A DNA stretch of 64,000 nucleotides, from positions 434,001-498,000 of the forward strand of contig NZ_MTJN01000002.1 in NCBI RefSeq assembly GCF_002017865.1. The letters run 5' to 3'. The translations under genes were made by a program, and so were the position numbers. Position 1 is the first letter of the stretch. Each line of letters starts with the position of its first letter. Shown piece by piece: positions 9,002 through 19,460 of this stretch. The DNA comes from Rhodoferax fermentans (GTDB lineage Bacteria; Pseudomonadota; Gammaproteobacteria; Burkholderiales; Burkholderiaceae_C). Under the pieces are notes generated by a model. That model was not told the DNA's origin. It saw nothing but the letters and a program-made list of their open reading frames with translations, and made no database searches.

Positions 9002-9535
9002 TCAGCCCGCAGCGTTTGCCAACTGCCCCATCTGGCTGATCTCCTGCATCGACAACACATGGTTGACGTTGAGCAAAATCACAAACTTGCCGTTGACCTT
9101 GGCAATGCCTTCGATGAAGTCCGGGCGGATCTTGGCGCCAAAACTCGGTGCCGGTTCAATCTCACTGGTGGGGATCTCCAGCACCGCCTGCACCGAGTCC
9201 ACCACCACCCCCATGGCATGTTGTTCTCCCTCCTCGTTGGGCACCTCCACAATCACGATGCAGGTGCTCTTGATCACCGGTGTGCTGGGTTTGCCAAAGC
9301 GGTTGGACAAGTCCATCACCGGCACCACCGCACCACGCAGGTTGATCACCCCGCGAATACACGCGGGCATCATCGGCACCTCGGTCAGGTTGGCATACCA
9401 AATGATCTCTTTGATACAAAGGATGCCAATCGAGAACATCTCACCACCGAGCATGAAGGTGAGGTATTGCTTCTCCTCCACCACACTCTGGCTGGCCCCG
9501 GGCTTGGAGGGGTCCGCTTTGGCCACTGTGTTCAT
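9002..9535 (-). CDS. cheW: Chemotaxis coupling protein CheW
   Basis: This 177-residue adaptor links receptors to CheA. The single CheW domain starts near residue 22 (KQYLTFMLGGEMFSIGI). It includes ACIRGVINLRGAVVPVMDL, the conserved core facing the receptor tip and the CheA P5 domain, and FIEGIAKVNGKFVILLNVNHVL near the end. It lies 12 bp downstream of the poly-HAMP MCP gene, so the receptor and its coupler are probably made together. Confidence 0.95.
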   Translation of the reverse strand: MNTVAKADPSKPGASQSVVEEKQYLTFMLGGEMFSIGILCIKEIIWYANLTEVPMMPACIRGVINLRGAVVPVMDLSNRFGKPSTPVIKSTCIVIVEVPNEEGEQHAMGVVVDSVQAVLEIPTSEIEPAPSFGAKIRPDFIEGIAKVNGKFVILLNVNHVLSMQEISQMGQLANAAG

Positions 9536-9547
9536 GTCCGGCTCCTG

Positions 9548-12133
9548 TCAAAACTTGGTGAAGTGGGCTTCATCCAGATCGTCTGCATCACTCGTGCTGT
9601 GACTGTGGCTCAGTCGGACCACTGCCGGTTTATGGGCCAATTTGCTGTTGGCGCTGCTTTTGCGCACCTGTGAACGTACCACCCGCCCCTGGGGGGCACC
9701 ATCAAGCTTGAAGAAGGACATGGTTTGCTGCAGTTGCTCAGCCTGACCACTCATTTCCTCTGAGGTGGCCGCCAACTCTTCGGAGCTGGAGGCGTTTTGC
9801 TGAGTGGTGGTGCTCAGCTGGCTGACCGCCGAGTTGATCTGGCCCACACCGCTGCTTTGCTCGGTGGATGCCGCCGTGATCTCTTGCACCAAGTCACTGG
9901 TTTTGCGAATATTAGGCACAATTTCGGCCAGCAAACGCCCAGCTTTTTCGGCCAGCTCCACACTGCTGCCCGCCACCTCACCAATCTCCTGGGCGGCAAT
10001 CTGGCTGCGTTCGGCCAGTTTGCGCACCTCGGCGGCGACCACGGCAAAACCCTTGCCATGTTCACCGGCCCGGGCGGCTTCAATCGCGGCGTTCAGGGCC
10101 AGCAGGTTGGTCTGCGCGGCGATGTCGTCAATGATGCCGATCTTCTGGGCAATCTGCTTCATGGCCGTGACCGTGGCTTCCACCGCCTCGCCACCATCCG
10201 CCGCGTCCTTGGCGGCCTTGCTGGCCATGCCGTCGGTGATCTTGGCGTTTTCGGTGTTCTGGGCGATGCTGCTGGTCATCTGCTCAATGCTGGCCGAGGT
10301 TTCTTCGACACCGGCTGCTTGTTCGCTGGCGGCCTGGCTCAGGCTCTGGGCGGTGGCGCTCACTTCTTCCGAGGCGCTGGCCAGGGCTTGGGCACCGCTG
10401 TTGACATCGGTCACCACTTCGACCAGCTTCTTCTGCATGTTGGTCATGGCCGATTTCAGCTCGTCCCAGGTGCCGGCGTAGTTTTTCTTCATCGACACGG
10501 TCAGGTCGCCGCCTTCCAGGGCGCCCAAAACTTCTCGCAGCTCTTGCACCGGGCTGTTGACCGCCACCATCACGGCATTGAGGCCTTCCACCACTTTGCG
10601 GAAGTCGCCCTGGTGTTGGGTGGCATCGGCGCGCACAGCCAGGTCACCATCCACCGTGGCTTTGGCCAGCAACATGCCGTCGGCCACCAGCGCGTTCACG
10701 GCCTTGATCACGTCAATCAACGCCTTGGCCAGCATGTCGCCTTCACTGCGCACCGTCACTTGCGCGGTCAGGTCACCCTTGGAGATGGCTTGCGCCGCGG
10801 CGGCTTGGGCGTTGGTGGCGTCGATCAGCGCGTTCAGGTTGTTTTTGATGATGTTGTAGTCGCCGCTGTAGGCTGCAGTGATCTTCGGGGGCATGTCGCC
10901 CTTGGAGATGCGCTCGACATAGTCGGCGGTCACGTTCAGGGGGTTGACGATGTTGGTGACGGTCTCGTTGACACCCAGTACCAGCTTGTTCCAGCCGCCG
11001 ACAAACTTGGTGGCATCGGCCCGCTTTTCCAGCTCGCCGTTGGCTGCGCCTTGAATGATGATGTCGATCTGCGCCAGCAGTTCGCTCATCATCTTGACCA
11101 TGGCATTGAGGTTGTTCTTGATCAGGTTGAAGTCACCGTTGTAGTTGTCGGTGATCACGGGTGGAATCACGCCCTTGGAGATGTCGTCCACATACTTGGC
11201 CGTCACATTCAGCGGGCCGATCACGGCGTCCAGCGTGCCATTGACACCTGAAATAATCTTTTGGAAGTCGCCCTGGTGTTTGGAAGCATCGGCGCGGGTG
11301 GCGAGTTTGCCTTCCACCGCGGCTTTGGAGAGCATGTTGGCATCGGCGATCATGGCTTGCACGGCGGTTTGCATGGCCCCCACGGACTGGGCCAGGGCAC
11401 CGATCTCGTCTTTGTTGGTGATGTCGAGTTTGAAGTCAAAGTTACCAGCCGCCATCTTTTCAGCACCTTCCATCAGCTTGCGGGTGGGGCCGGTGATGCT
11501 GCGGGTGATGATCCAACCCGCCAGCACGGCCAGGATGCCCGCCACAATGGCAAGGATGATCACCAGGTTGGCAGACGACTTGGCCAGCTCATCGGCTGCT
11601 TTGCCCTCTGTGACCATCATTTCGTCCTGAAAATCGATGAGCTTGCGGGTGGCGCTGATGTACTGTGCATAGTTCTTGGCCAAATCACCAAACAAAAGCA
11701 CCTGGGCTTGCGCGTTGTCATTCGCAGCGATCAGCTCGAGGTATTTGTCCAAAACAGCAACATAGTCACTGCGGGCAGTGGTCATGTCCGACAGGATTTT
11801 TTTACCTTCCACCGACTTGACAGTTTCTTCAAGCTTGCCCACGTTGTCCGAAATGATTTTGCGATGCGCCGTCATCTCGACAAGGAGCTTTTGACGTTCA
11901 CCCTGATCAGCCCGGAGCAGCAGGTTGCGGTTGACGAGGGCCACGTTGTTGACCGCGCGAATGATGTCAATGGCTTGTATTGCCTTCGGGTAGCGATCGT
12001 TGACCACTTTGTCAATGCCCTCGTTCAGCGCCCCCAATCGGTTGTAGCTGATGGCTGATACAACGATCAGCAGGATCAATGTCACCGCAAAGCCGATGGC
12101 CAGCCGCACACCAATTTTCATATTCGCAAACAT
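9548..12133 (-). CDS. Methyl-accepting chemotaxis protein with tandem HAMP modules
   Basis: This 861-residue receptor has TM1 at about 8-28, a four-helix-bundle type periplasmic region to about 190, and TM2 at about 191-213. After the membrane comes a classical HAMP and then a long series of HAMP-like repeats to about residue 560, with recurring [37 protein letters not shown] and [13 protein letters not shown] segments. The signalling hairpin follows, with [20 protein letters not shown] at its tip. The C-terminal tail is a flexible linker ending DEAHFTKF. The last five residues fit the loose aromatic-x-x-aromatic pattern of CheR/CheB tethering pentapeptides. It sits between cheA and cheW, so it is the likely main input of this array. 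Confidence 0.93.
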   Translation of the reverse strand: MFANMKIGVRLAIGFAVTLILLIVVSAISYNRLGALNEGIDKVVNDRYPKAIQAIDIIRAVNNVALVNRNLLLRADQGERQKLLVEMTAHRKIISDNVGKLEETVKSVEGKKILSDMTTARSDYVAVLDKYLELIAANDNAQAQVLLFGDLAKNYAQYISATRKLIDFQDEMMVTEGKAADELAKSSANLVIILAIVAGILAVLAGWIITRSITGPTRKLMEGAEKMAAGNFDFKLDITNKDEIGALAQSVGAMQTAVQAMIADANMLSKAAVEGKLATRADASKHQGDFQKIISGVNGTLDAVIGPLNVTAKYVDDISKGVIPPVITDNYNGDFNLIKNNLNAMVKMMSELLAQIDIIIQGAANGELEKRADATKFVGGWNKLVLGVNETVTNIVNPLNVTADYVERISKGDMPPKITAAYSGDYNIIKNNLNALIDATNAQAAAAQAISKGDLTAQVTVRSEGDMLAKALIDVIKAVNALVADGMLLAKATVDGDLAVRADATQHQGDFRKVVEGLNAVMVAVNSPVQELREVLGALEGGDLTVSMKKNYAGTWDELKSAMTNMQKKLVEVVTDVNSGAQALASASEEVSATAQSLSQAASEQAAGVEETSASIEQMTSSIAQNTENAKITDGMASKAAKDAADGGEAVEATVTAMKQIAQKIGIIDDIAAQTNLLALNAAIEAARAGEHGKGFAVVAAEVRKLAERSQIAAQEIGEVAGSSVELAEKAGRLLAEIVPNIRKTSDLVQEITAASTEQSSGVGQINSAVSQLSTTTQQNASSSEELAATSEEMSGQAEQLQQTMSFFKLDGAPQGRVVRSQVRKSSANSKLAHKPAVVRLSHSHSTSDADDLDEAHFTKF

Positions 12134-12178
12134 GTCAAACCCCTTAAAAAACTGAACAACTCAAACCGCTGACCGGAC

Positions 12179-14362
12179 TCAACCCACCACGGCGCGCTCT
12201 GGCGGTGCCTGGCCACTCTTGCTCATGGCCTGGCGTACCAAGGCTGGCACATCCAGAATCAAAGCCACATCGCCGCTGCCCAGGATGGTGGAGCCGCTGA
12301 TGCATTTGCTTTGCGCAAACATCTGCCCCAGCGGTTTGATCACCGTCTGGAACTCGCCCAACAGGGTGTCCACCACCAGCCCGGCTTTTTGCCCGGCGTG
12401 TTTGAGCACCACAATGTTTTCACCCTTGGCCGGTTTGCCCGGCACCGAGAACAACTCACGAATCCGGATGAAGGGCAACACCTCGCCGCGCAGGTTGGTG
12501 TAGTCATGGCCTGGTTCGGCGCTGTAGGCCACACACTCTTCGATCATGTCCAGCGGAATCGCATACACCTTCTTGTCCACACCCACCAGGAAACCATCGA
12601 TGATCGCCAAGGTCAGCGGCAGGCGTACCGTGACTGTGGTGCCCACACCCTCGGTGCTGCTGATGCCCACGGTGCCGCGCAGCGCCGTGATGTTGCGTTT
12701 GACCACATCCAGCCCCACACCGCGACCCGAGAGGTTGGTCACTTTGTCGGCGGTAGAAAAACCAGGCTCGAAAATCAGCCCAAACACCTCTTCGTCGCTG
12801 AGGTGGTGATTCACATCCACCAAACCGCGCTCGATGGCTTTGGCCAGAATTTTGTCGCGCTTTAAACCACCACCGTCGTCTTCAACACTGATGACGATGG
12901 CGCCCGAGTCGTGGTAGGCGTTGAGCTTCAGAATGCCTTGTGCCGGTTTGCCTGCGGCAGCTCGCAGCTCGGCAGCCTCAATACCGTGGTCCATAGAGTT
13001 GCGTACCAGGTGCATCAGCGGGTCGCCAATTTTCTCGACCACGGTTTTGTCAAGCTCGGTGTCTTCGCCGGCAATCACAAGAGCGATGTCTTTGCCAAGC
13101 TCGCGTGACACATCGTGCACCACCCGCTGGAAGCGGTTGAAGGTGGCACCAATACGCACCATGCGCAACTGCAGGGCACTGTCGCGCACCTCTTCGACCA
13201 GCGTGGCCAACTTCGAGGTAGCCTCAGTGAGCTCGATCACCCGGGAGCGGTGTGCAATCGTGTTGACGCTGGCACCAGCGATGATCAACTCACCCACCAG
13301 GTTGATCAACTTGTCAAGCTTGTCGGCATCAATACGGATCGAACGGCTCTCAGAGCCACCCGTGTCTTTGACTTGTTTTTGCTTGCTCAAGGCGGCATCC
13401 AGCACCTCGGCTTGTATCGAACCCTGTTCAACCAGAATGCTGCCAATCGGCTTGCCGGGCACATCGACCTGGGTGTCGAGTGCCATGTCCAGCTCTTGTG
13501 CAGTGAGTGTGCCGCAGCGCATCAGCATTTCACCCAGCCGGGTGACCTCGCCGTCCTGCTGGTTGATCAGATTGACGTACTCGGAGATGTGGCTGTGCGG
13601 CGGCAGGATCACCAAGCGGCAGTCGTCACGCACAAATTCAAACACCCGTTCAATGGCTGCCTTGTCCACCTCGGACTGAAAGGCCAGCTCAAACCCCAGG
13701 TAACACAGCTCGGGGTCCATGTGCTCGGCGTCCGGCAGGCCATCTGTGACGGTTTCAATCGCCACCACCCGGCCCATGGTGCCCAGGTAGCGGATGAAGG
13801 AAAGCGGGTCCATGCCATTGCGCAGCACATCCGGGCCGAAGCGCACCGAGATGTGCCAGTGGTCGGCGTTGGCGGTGTCGCCGTGGATGCGCTGCACCTG
13901 CTCGGTATCGGCGGTGGGCATCTGGCGCGACGGGTCCGGCGCGTTCTGCGCCTGTGCTGCGGCTTTGGCCGCGTCCAGGAAAGCGCGCAACTGGGTGACC
14001 AGTGGCTCACCCGCTGCCAGCAGCTCGGGCGTGCCCGCCAGTTGACCAGCGGCCACGCCATCGATCAGTGAGCCGATGTGGTCGCTGCAACCGAGCAGCA
14101 ACACCACCAGTTTGTCGGACAGCGCGATCTGGTCGGCGCGCACCTTGTCCAGAACACTTTCCACCACATGGGTGAAGGCCACCACGTGGTCCAGGCTGAA
14201 CAGGCCACTTGACCCCTTGATGGTGTGGGCCGCGCGAAAGATGGCGTTGACCATCTCGGTTTTGTCGTCGGCGCCTTCCAGGGCCAGCAGCGCGGCCTCC
14301 ATGTCTTCCAGCAGCTCACGGCTTTCGACAATGAACAGCTCCAGTGCGTCATCCATGTCCAT
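12179..14362 (-). CDS. cheA: Chemotaxis histidine kinase CheA
   Basis: This 727-residue kinase phosphorylates CheY and CheB. The N-terminal Hpt domain has the phospho-accepting His46 in FRAAHTIKGSSGLF. A long linker and response-regulator binding region follow. The dimerisation and ATPase domains have LIGELIIAGASVN, LMHLVRNSMDHGIE (N-box), VEDDGGGL (G1) and LSGRGVGLDVVKRNI (G2). The C-terminal CheW-like P5 domain has YTNLRGEVLPFIRIRELF. The ATG at 14362 is preceded by AAGGAG; the upstream in-frame TTG at 14380 is rejected. It begins 1 bp after the STAS gene stop, so the two are tightly coupled. Confidence 0.96.
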   Translation of the reverse strand: MDMDDALELFIVESRELLEDMEAALLALEGADDKTEMVNAIFRAAHTIKGSSGLFSLDHVVAFTHVVESVLDKVRADQIALSDKLVVLLLGCSDHIGSLIDGVAAGQLAGTPELLAAGEPLVTQLRAFLDAAKAAAQAQNAPDPSRQMPTADTEQVQRIHGDTANADHWHISVRFGPDVLRNGMDPLSFIRYLGTMGRVVAIETVTDGLPDAEHMDPELCYLGFELAFQSEVDKAAIERVFEFVRDDCRLVILPPHSHISEYVNLINQQDGEVTRLGEMLMRCGTLTAQELDMALDTQVDVPGKPIGSILVEQGSIQAEVLDAALSKQKQVKDTGGSESRSIRIDADKLDKLINLVGELIIAGASVNTIAHRSRVIELTEATSKLATLVEEVRDSALQLRMVRIGATFNRFQRVVHDVSRELGKDIALVIAGEDTELDKTVVEKIGDPLMHLVRNSMDHGIEAAELRAAAGKPAQGILKLNAYHDSGAIVISVEDDGGGLKRDKILAKAIERGLVDVNHHLSDEEVFGLIFEPGFSTADKVTNLSGRGVGLDVVKRNITALRGTVGISSTEGVGTTVTVRLPLTLAIIDGFLVGVDKKVYAIPLDMIEECVAYSAEPGHDYTNLRGEVLPFIRIRELFSVPGKPAKGENIVVLKHAGQKAGLVVDTLLGEFQTVIKPLGQMFAQSKCISGSTILGSGDVALILDVPALVRQAMSKSGQAPPERAVVG

Positions 14363-14363
14363 G

Positions 14364-14675
14364 TCAGCTCCTTGTGCCAACCGCAGGGGCAGGCAAATCC
14401 GTCACCATATGGTCATCAAAATAGGCTGCCACATTGAGCAACTCAAACACGTCCAGCACCGCCGGACTGTGGCCGGTGAACTGCAGCTCACGTCCCTGCG
14501 CCAATGCGGCCTTTTTTGCCAACATCAGCAACTGCAAACCAGCGGTGTCCAACTCGGTCACAGCGGAGAGATCAATCTCGGTGGCAACAACTGCGTCCAG
14601 CAGCAAGGGCTTGAGTTCCGCAGCGCGGAAGATGGTGAGCTCACCCTCCATCTTCAGGACGGTGGGCGCACTCAT
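14364..14675 (-). CDS. STAS-domain protein in the chemotaxis operon
   Basis: This 103-residue single-domain protein has the STAS fold pattern. It has an N-terminal beta pair (LKMEGELTIFRAAELK) and the central DLSAVTELDTAGLQLLMLAKKAA, where anti-sigma-factor antagonists carry a Ser or Thr target after the Asp. Here DTAG has Thr at that position, so it could be a phosphorylation target. The ATG overlaps the TGA of cheY and the gene ends 1 bp before cheA, so it is made in step with both. STAS proteins are found in some non-enteric che clusters, but their role there is not settled to my knowledge; a CheA or CheY partner role is inference. Confidence 0.85.
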   Translation of the reverse strand: MSAPTVLKMEGELTIFRAAELKPLLLDAVVATEIDLSAVTELDTAGLQLLMLAKKAALAQGRELQFTGHSPAVLDVFELLNVAAYFDDHMVTDLPAPAVGTRS

Positions 14676-15040
14676 GGCAGGCACAACCTTTGTACGGCAT
14701 CCACCAACCGCTCTGGCTGGAACGGCTTGACCACCCAGGCACGGGCCCCGGCTGACTGGCCTTCGCGTTTTTTGGACTCATCTGACTCGGTGGTCAACAT
14801 GATCACCGGGGTGAACTTGTAGGCAGGCATCTGCTTGACCGACTTCAGGAAGGTGATGCCGTCCATATTGGGCATGTTCACATCGCTGATGATCAAGTGC
14901 ACCTTCTGCCCGGTGAGTTTGGCCAAGGCGTCCCGGCCATCTGCCCCTTCGAGCACGTCGTAACCCGCGCCCTTGAGCGCAATACTGACCACCCGTCTCA
15001 TGGAGGCGGAGTCGTCAACAATCATGATGGTCTTGGCCAT
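14672..15040 (-). CDS. cheY: Chemotaxis response regulator CheY
   Basis: This 122-residue single receiver domain has the acidic pair Asp9-Asp10 and the phospho-acceptor Asp53 in IISDVNMPNMDG. The Thr/Ser switch lies in VIMLTTES and the conserved Lys in WVVKPF. When phosphorylated by CheA it should bind the flagellar motor switch. The ATG at 15040 has AGGAAA before it; a longer frame up to 15103 is rejected. It overlaps the STAS gene by 4 bp. Confidence 0.94.
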   Translation of the reverse strand: MAKTIMIVDDSASMRRVVSIALKGAGYDVLEGADGRDALAKLTGQKVHLIISDVNMPNMDGITFLKSVKQMPAYKFTPVIMLTTESDESKKREGQSAGARAWVVKPFQPERLVDAVQRLCLP

Positions 15041-15050
15041 GGTATTTCCT

Positions 15051-16199
15051 CTAGAAAAAACTGATGTCGGTGGCGTTGCTCTGAACCACCTTGCCCCCGG
15101 CATGGATGACGTGCTGATCCGCCATCACATAGGTCTTCTTCATCTCCACCAAAGTGTCCTGCGCGTTGGGGGCGGTCAGCACACCGGTCTGGGCATACGC
15201 CAACTGGGTTTCCTGCAACACCGCCGGCAGGCGTTCGATGTTTTTGATCACCTGCGTCAGGATCTGGCTCACCCGATCCTGAAACTGCAGCTGCACCAAG
15301 GCCTCGTTCACCTCGGACTGGATGCTCAGACTCTCTCCCTGCAACACATCACGGGACCTCTGAAACGCCTCGGTGATGCCTTTGAAGTCGGTGATCACGC
15401 GGTCAATGGTGGCGTGGGCCGATTCGAGTGAGCCGTCTTCTGCCACCACCGACTCACGCACGGTGCTGCAGGTGTCCACAATCGCGGTACTGATCACTTT
15501 GACTTTCTCGGCAATCTTGCGCCCGGTCTCGCCCGACTGGTTGGACAACATACGAAACTCTTTGGCCACCACCGCAAAACCACGCCCCAGGTCACCCGCC
15601 CGGGCAGCCTCAATCGCTGCATTGAGCGCCAGCAGATTGGTCTGCTGGGCAATGCGGGCCACGTCGGCCGCCATGTCTTGCATTTCGACCACAAACTGGT
15701 CGAGTTGCTGAACTTTGGCCAGCATCTGCTCCATATTTCCCATGGTGGACTTCTGCACCTCAATCAGCGCACTCAGGTCTTGCTGAGCTTTGGCAAACAG
15801 GGCCAGCAAGCCACCCCCACCTTCCATGCCATCGGTTTCTTGTGTCGCCGTGCGCAAGGCCACGTCGAGTTTGTCAACAATGCCACCAAAGCGTTCAGAC
15901 AGGGCATTGACGGCCACCTCCATTTGCGCGCGGGATGACTCAATGTGGCCGTTCCAGACCGGCACCACGTCCGCACTGTAGGTGCTCTGTCCGACCAAAT
16001 AGTCGGCAACCGCCTGATGCAGGGCCGCCTCCTTTTGGGCCAACAACCACGTGATGACGCCACCACCGGCCAACAGCAAACCGGCCAGCGCCACGGACAA
16101 CAGGCTGGCTTGGCCAACCCACAACAGCGCCAGCACAGCCAAACCACCCCAGAGCAGCGGAAGATACTTGTGTGCACCTTGAGTTGGCAAACGTGTCAT
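15051..16199 (-). CDS. Methyl-accepting chemotaxis protein, short form
   Basis: This 382-residue protein has two closely spaced hydrophobic segments at about 12-52, without a sizeable periplasmic domain between them. A cytoplasmic coiled coil and a signalling hairpin follow, with [25 protein letters not shown] at the tip. It has no visible ligand-binding domain and no clear HAMP, so it probably senses something internal or at the membrane. Its ATG overlaps the TGA of the upstream response regulator and it lies just upstream of cheY. Family length is short for an MCP. The C-terminal part ([20 protein letters not shown]) resembles other short MCP-like proteins of this type. Confidence 0.85.
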   Translation of the reverse strand: MTRLPTQGAHKYLPLLWGGLAVLALLWVGQASLLSVALAGLLLAGGGVITWLLAQKEAALHQAVADYLVGQSTYSADVVPVWNGHIESSRAQMEVAVNALSERFGGIVDKLDVALRTATQETDGMEGGGGLLALFAKAQQDLSALIEVQKSTMGNMEQMLAKVQQLDQFVVEMQDMAADVARIAQQTNLLALNAAIEAARAGDLGRGFAVVAKEFRMLSNQSGETGRKIAEKVKVISTAIVDTCSTVRESVVAEDGSLESAHATIDRVITDFKGITEAFQRSRDVLQGESLSIQSEVNEALVQLQFQDRVSQILTQVIKNIERLPAVLQETQLAYAQTGVLTAPNAQDTLVEMKKTYVMADQHVIHAGGKVVQSNATDISFF

Positions 16200-16582
16200 G
16201 AAGAGACCCCCTTTGGCGAGGCTGCCAGGCCAGCAAGGATGGGCAGCAGTTCGCTCACAAAATTGGACTTGCTCACCAGCCCCAGGCTGCCCAGGGATTC
16301 GGCCGCAAGGCGGTAAGACTCGTTGTCATGCATCGACAAAAACAACACCTGCGGCGCACGCGGCCACACTTGCATGGCTTTGGCCACCTCCAGCCCACTC
16401 AGGCCTGACATCACGATGTCAAGCAGCACCAGATCCGGCTGCAGCTGCTGTGCCAGTGCCAGCGCTTGAACACCGTCATGCGCCTCAGCCAAAACGCTGG
16501 TATTGGATATTAGCCTGAGTGATTTCTTGACGGACGCCAAAAAAGTCAGGTTATCGTCTACCAGCAGAATCTGCAGCGTCAT
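16196..16582 (-). CDS. Single-domain response regulator
   Basis: This 128-residue receiver has DD at 9-10, phospho-acceptor Asp55 in [16 protein letters not shown], a Ser in FLSMHD at the switch position and a Lys in LVSKSN. The fold is closest to the NarL-type receivers, but no DNA-binding domain follows. It is the first gene of the che run and overlaps the short MCP gene by 4 bp. It may be a phosphate sink or a second output next to CheY, which is an inference. The ATG at 16582 is chosen over longer upstream frames. Confidence 0.85.
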   Translation of the reverse strand: MTLQILLVDDNLTFLASVKKSLRLISNTSVLAEAHDGVQALALAQQLQPDLVLLDIVMSGLSGLEVAKAMQVWPRAPQVLFLSMHDNESYRLAAESLGSLGLVSKSNFVSELLPILAGLAASPKGVSS

Positions 16583-16714
16583 AAAAGGCTCCGCTGCAGG
16601 TGGGCAACAAGCAGCCGCATGCTGCAAAGCGCTGGTGCCAGTGTCATAGCCAGATGATTCAACATAAGCAGCAATGTAGAGACAGCCGCAACCAGGCGGT
16701 ATCAGTACAACACC

Positions 16715-19408
16715 CTAGTCTGGCGGGGAAAACACCTGAGCAAAAAACTCCACAGAAAAAGCGGCACCAGGCCCGGTGTCAATCGTGAGCTGGCCACCGA
16801 GCTGGCGTGCCAGGTCGGACACCAGTTGCAGGCCCAGTGACAAAGAACGGCGCGCCTCAAAGTCTGGCGGCAGGCCGACCCCGGTGTCAGACACCGACAG
16901 ACACCACCAGCCCGCACGATCCGCAGGCTGCAGGCTCACTGTCACCTGCCCGGCTTGACCGCGCACAAAAGCATGTTTGAGGCAGTTCGACAGCAACTCA
17001 TTCACAAGCAGACCACAAGGGGTGGCCTGGTCCATGCCGACATGCACCTCGGCCAACACCAACACCAGCCGGACATCACCGACCACCCCGGCCTGACTCC
17101 GAAACGCCTGCGTAGCCAGCTGCCGCAGGTAGGCGCCCAGCTCAACTGAGGCAAAGGTACCAGACCGGTACAGGCTCTCGTGCAACAAGGCCATGCTGTA
17201 GATGCGGCCCTGCATGTCCTTGAGCACAGCCCGGGTGTGGGGTTCATCGCTGCGACCCGCCTCCAAGCGCAGCAGGCTGGTGATGATCTGCAAGTTGTTC
17301 TTGACCCGGTGATGCACCTCGTGCAACAAGGCCACCTTGTCTTTGAGCGAGGCTTGTAACGCCAAGTCCGCCTGTTTGCGCTGGGTGATGTTGTCCTTGA
17401 TGGCCACGTAATGGCTGGTCTGCCCCTGGGCATCGAGCACCGGGGCAATCACCGCATGCTCAATGAACAACTCGCCGCTTTTTGTGCGGTTGTGAAGTTC
17501 ACCCTGCCACACGCCGCCCCGGACCAGGGTCTCCCACAAGGCCACATACTGCTCTGGGGGCGTTTGACCGGACTGCAGAAAACGCGGGTTTTTACCAAGC
17601 ACCTCCTCCAGGCTGTAACCCGTCAGGTGACTGAAGGTGGGATTGACGTAAAGGATATTGGCATGCAGATCGGTGATCAGAATCGACACTGGCGCCTGCT
17701 CCACCGAGCGCGACAACTGGCGCAAGCGCTCATCGGCCGCCTTGCGTTCGGTGATGTCAGTGATGAAACCGTGCCACTGGATCGAGCCATCCGCCAGTTG
17801 CTCAGGCAGAGAGTCCCCAAACAACCAGCGTACCGTACCGTCGTCAAAGCTGACGCGGTACTCCTGCTGCCAGGGTGTCAGGTGCCGAGCTGATTGCTCA
17901 ATGGAGTCAAGGACCTGTTGCTGATCCTCAGGATGATGTTTGTCAAAAAGCACCGAGGCATCCAGCTGGGCCTCCTGTGCGCTCACCCGGTAGATGTCCG
18001 AGACTGCATCGCTGACAAAAGGCACGGCGGAGCTGCCATCGGGTCGCCGAACAAACTGGTAAACCATGCCCGGCACACTGTTGGCGAGTTTCTGCAAACG
18101 CTGCAAAGCCTCGTCGCGGGCGGCACTTGCCCGTCGCTGACCCGTGATGTCGAGTGCAATCCAGAGGGAGGTGCCCTTTGTGTTGGCCAGCATGGAACCA
18201 CTGAGCTCAACCCACATGCGGGAGCCATCACTTCGGACAAGTTCGGTCTGCGTGCGATAGATCTTGCCATCCAACAGCATGCCATAGGCCTGGTCGCCAA
18301 ATGCTTGGTAGTCCTGCTCGCTGGCGTAATAACGGCGCATGGCTGTTCCTGCCATCTCACCGGCCCCATAACCCAGCATGCGCTCGATGGCCGGATTGAC
18401 CCAGACAAGCACCCTGTTGTGGACCTTGGCAATCCCCACCATCTCGTTGTCTAGCATGGCTTTTTGTTCGGCCAAAGCACGCTCCAGGCTCTGCCGGGTC
18501 TGCTCCAGAACCTTGACCGAATGCCAAAGGGAGCGGTTTTTTGCCCGAACCGTCTGGCGCAAGACCACATTCCACGCCACCAGCAGCAGCGCGAGTACAC
18601 CCACCGCCAACGCGGCGTCTGCGGCATAACGTGCATACGGCGAAACCAGCACATCAGCCACGCTGGCCCCCAGCCATTTGCGGTCAATCTGCTGCAACTC
18701 GGCCTCGCTGATGCGATCAAAACCGGCCTGTACCAGGGCGAGCAAGGCGGTATCACCCCGGTGAACCGCCCAGTGCAACTCCCCCTCTGCGATCGGCTCT
18801 GAAAAGCGGAAACTGTCGGCCAGATTGCGATGGTTCAGCAGATAAGCCGCAGAGGGCATATCCATACAAAAGACCCGCACCTCGCCGGCCTCGGCCGCTG
18901 TGATCAGGTCCGAGTAGCTGAGGAAGCGCTTGACCGAGTCCACGCCCTTGGACTGCAGCAGGTCGATGCAGGCATCTCCATCCATGGCCCCCACGTTGAA
19001 TCCGCGAGCCGAGGTGATATCCACCACACCACTGATGCTGTGGTGAAAAAACAAGGCCACTTTGACACGGGCATAGGGCCGACCAAAGTCATACAGCTCC
19101 TGGCGCTCGGCTGTTTTGAACGGTGTGTCGATCACATCGGCCAATTCGGCCTGCATGATGCGCTGGGCCTGCGCCCAGTGCTGGGCCCGGAGGTTGACCG
19201 AGATGCCGGTGTGCGCCTGCCACAGCGCCCAGCGGTCTTTCAAACTGCCTTGCAGTTCACCCTTGGCATCACGAAAAAGATAAGGCGGATAGTCGTCGTT
19301 GACCACCACGGTGATCGACTCAGGAGGCGGCATGGGCTGCGTCTGGGCTGGGGCCAGTCCAGCCAAGCAGCACATCAAGAGCAACAGAAGGTAGCGCAAA
19401 TCGCTCAT
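16715..19408 (-). CDS. Membrane sensor histidine kinase with periplasmic SBP domain and PAS domains
   Basis: This protein of about 897 residues has a signal peptide (to about APAQTQ, residues 20-24). A bacterial solute-binding type 3 domain follows from about 30 to 245, with VVVNDDYPPYLFRDAKGELQGSL at its start. A transmembrane helix lies at about 258-280. Then come about three PAS/PAC segments (ITGQRR, ITDITERK and IKDNITQRKQ mark PAC ends). The kinase core is of the HisKA_2 type, with the phospho-His in LLHEVHHRVKNNLQII, followed by an HATPase with NELLSNCLKHAF and VSDTGVGLPPDF. An amino-acid-like or organic-acid ligand is plausible from the SBP domain. No DNA-binding regulator is fused, so a separate receiver must be its partner, perhaps the regulator at 16.2-16.6 kb. 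Confidence 0.88.
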   Translation of the reverse strand: MSDLRYLLLLLMCCLAGLAPAQTQPMPPPESITVVVNDDYPPYLFRDAKGELQGSLKDRWALWQAHTGISVNLRAQHWAQAQRIMQAELADVIDTPFKTAERQELYDFGRPYARVKVALFFHHSISGVVDITSARGFNVGAMDGDACIDLLQSKGVDSVKRFLSYSDLITAAEAGEVRVFCMDMPSAAYLLNHRNLADSFRFSEPIAEGELHWAVHRGDTALLALVQAGFDRISEAELQQIDRKWLGASVADVLVSPYARYAADAALAVGVLALLLVAWNVVLRQTVRAKNRSLWHSVKVLEQTRQSLERALAEQKAMLDNEMVGIAKVHNRVLVWVNPAIERMLGYGAGEMAGTAMRRYYASEQDYQAFGDQAYGMLLDGKIYRTQTELVRSDGSRMWVELSGSMLANTKGTSLWIALDITGQRRASAARDEALQRLQKLANSVPGMVYQFVRRPDGSSAVPFVSDAVSDIYRVSAQEAQLDASVLFDKHHPEDQQQVLDSIEQSARHLTPWQQEYRVSFDDGTVRWLFGDSLPEQLADGSIQWHGFITDITERKAADERLRQLSRSVEQAPVSILITDLHANILYVNPTFSHLTGYSLEEVLGKNPRFLQSGQTPPEQYVALWETLVRGGVWQGELHNRTKSGELFIEHAVIAPVLDAQGQTSHYVAIKDNITQRKQADLALQASLKDKVALLHEVHHRVKNNLQIITSLLRLEAGRSDEPHTRAVLKDMQGRIYSMALLHESLYRSGTFASVELGAYLRQLATQAFRSQAGVVGDVRLVLVLAEVHVGMDQATPCGLLVNELLSNCLKHAFVRGQAGQVTVSLQPADRAGWWCLSVSDTGVGLPPDFEARRSLSLGLQLVSDLARQLGGQLTIDTGPGAAFSVEFFAQVFSPPD

Positions 19409-19410
19409 CA

Positions 19411-19460
19411 AACAATAGCTATCAGCCCTTATTCAATAAGGGCTTGATGCGCTTTTATCA
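19411..19460 (-). repeat. Dispersed palindromic repeat, copy 4
   Basis: The sequence AACAATAGCTATCAGCCCTT followed by ATTCAATAAGGGCTTGATGC has the repeat arms in the opposite orientation to copy 1. It fills the gap between two genes and also encodes the last residues (IKAHQALIE) and the TAA of the GGDEF-EAL protein. Confidence 0.82.

Noticed and set aside
9797..11251. A 484-codon plus-strand frame opposite the poly-HAMP MCP
   Set aside because: His/Gly-rich shadow of the receptor repeats; no ribosome site or motif.
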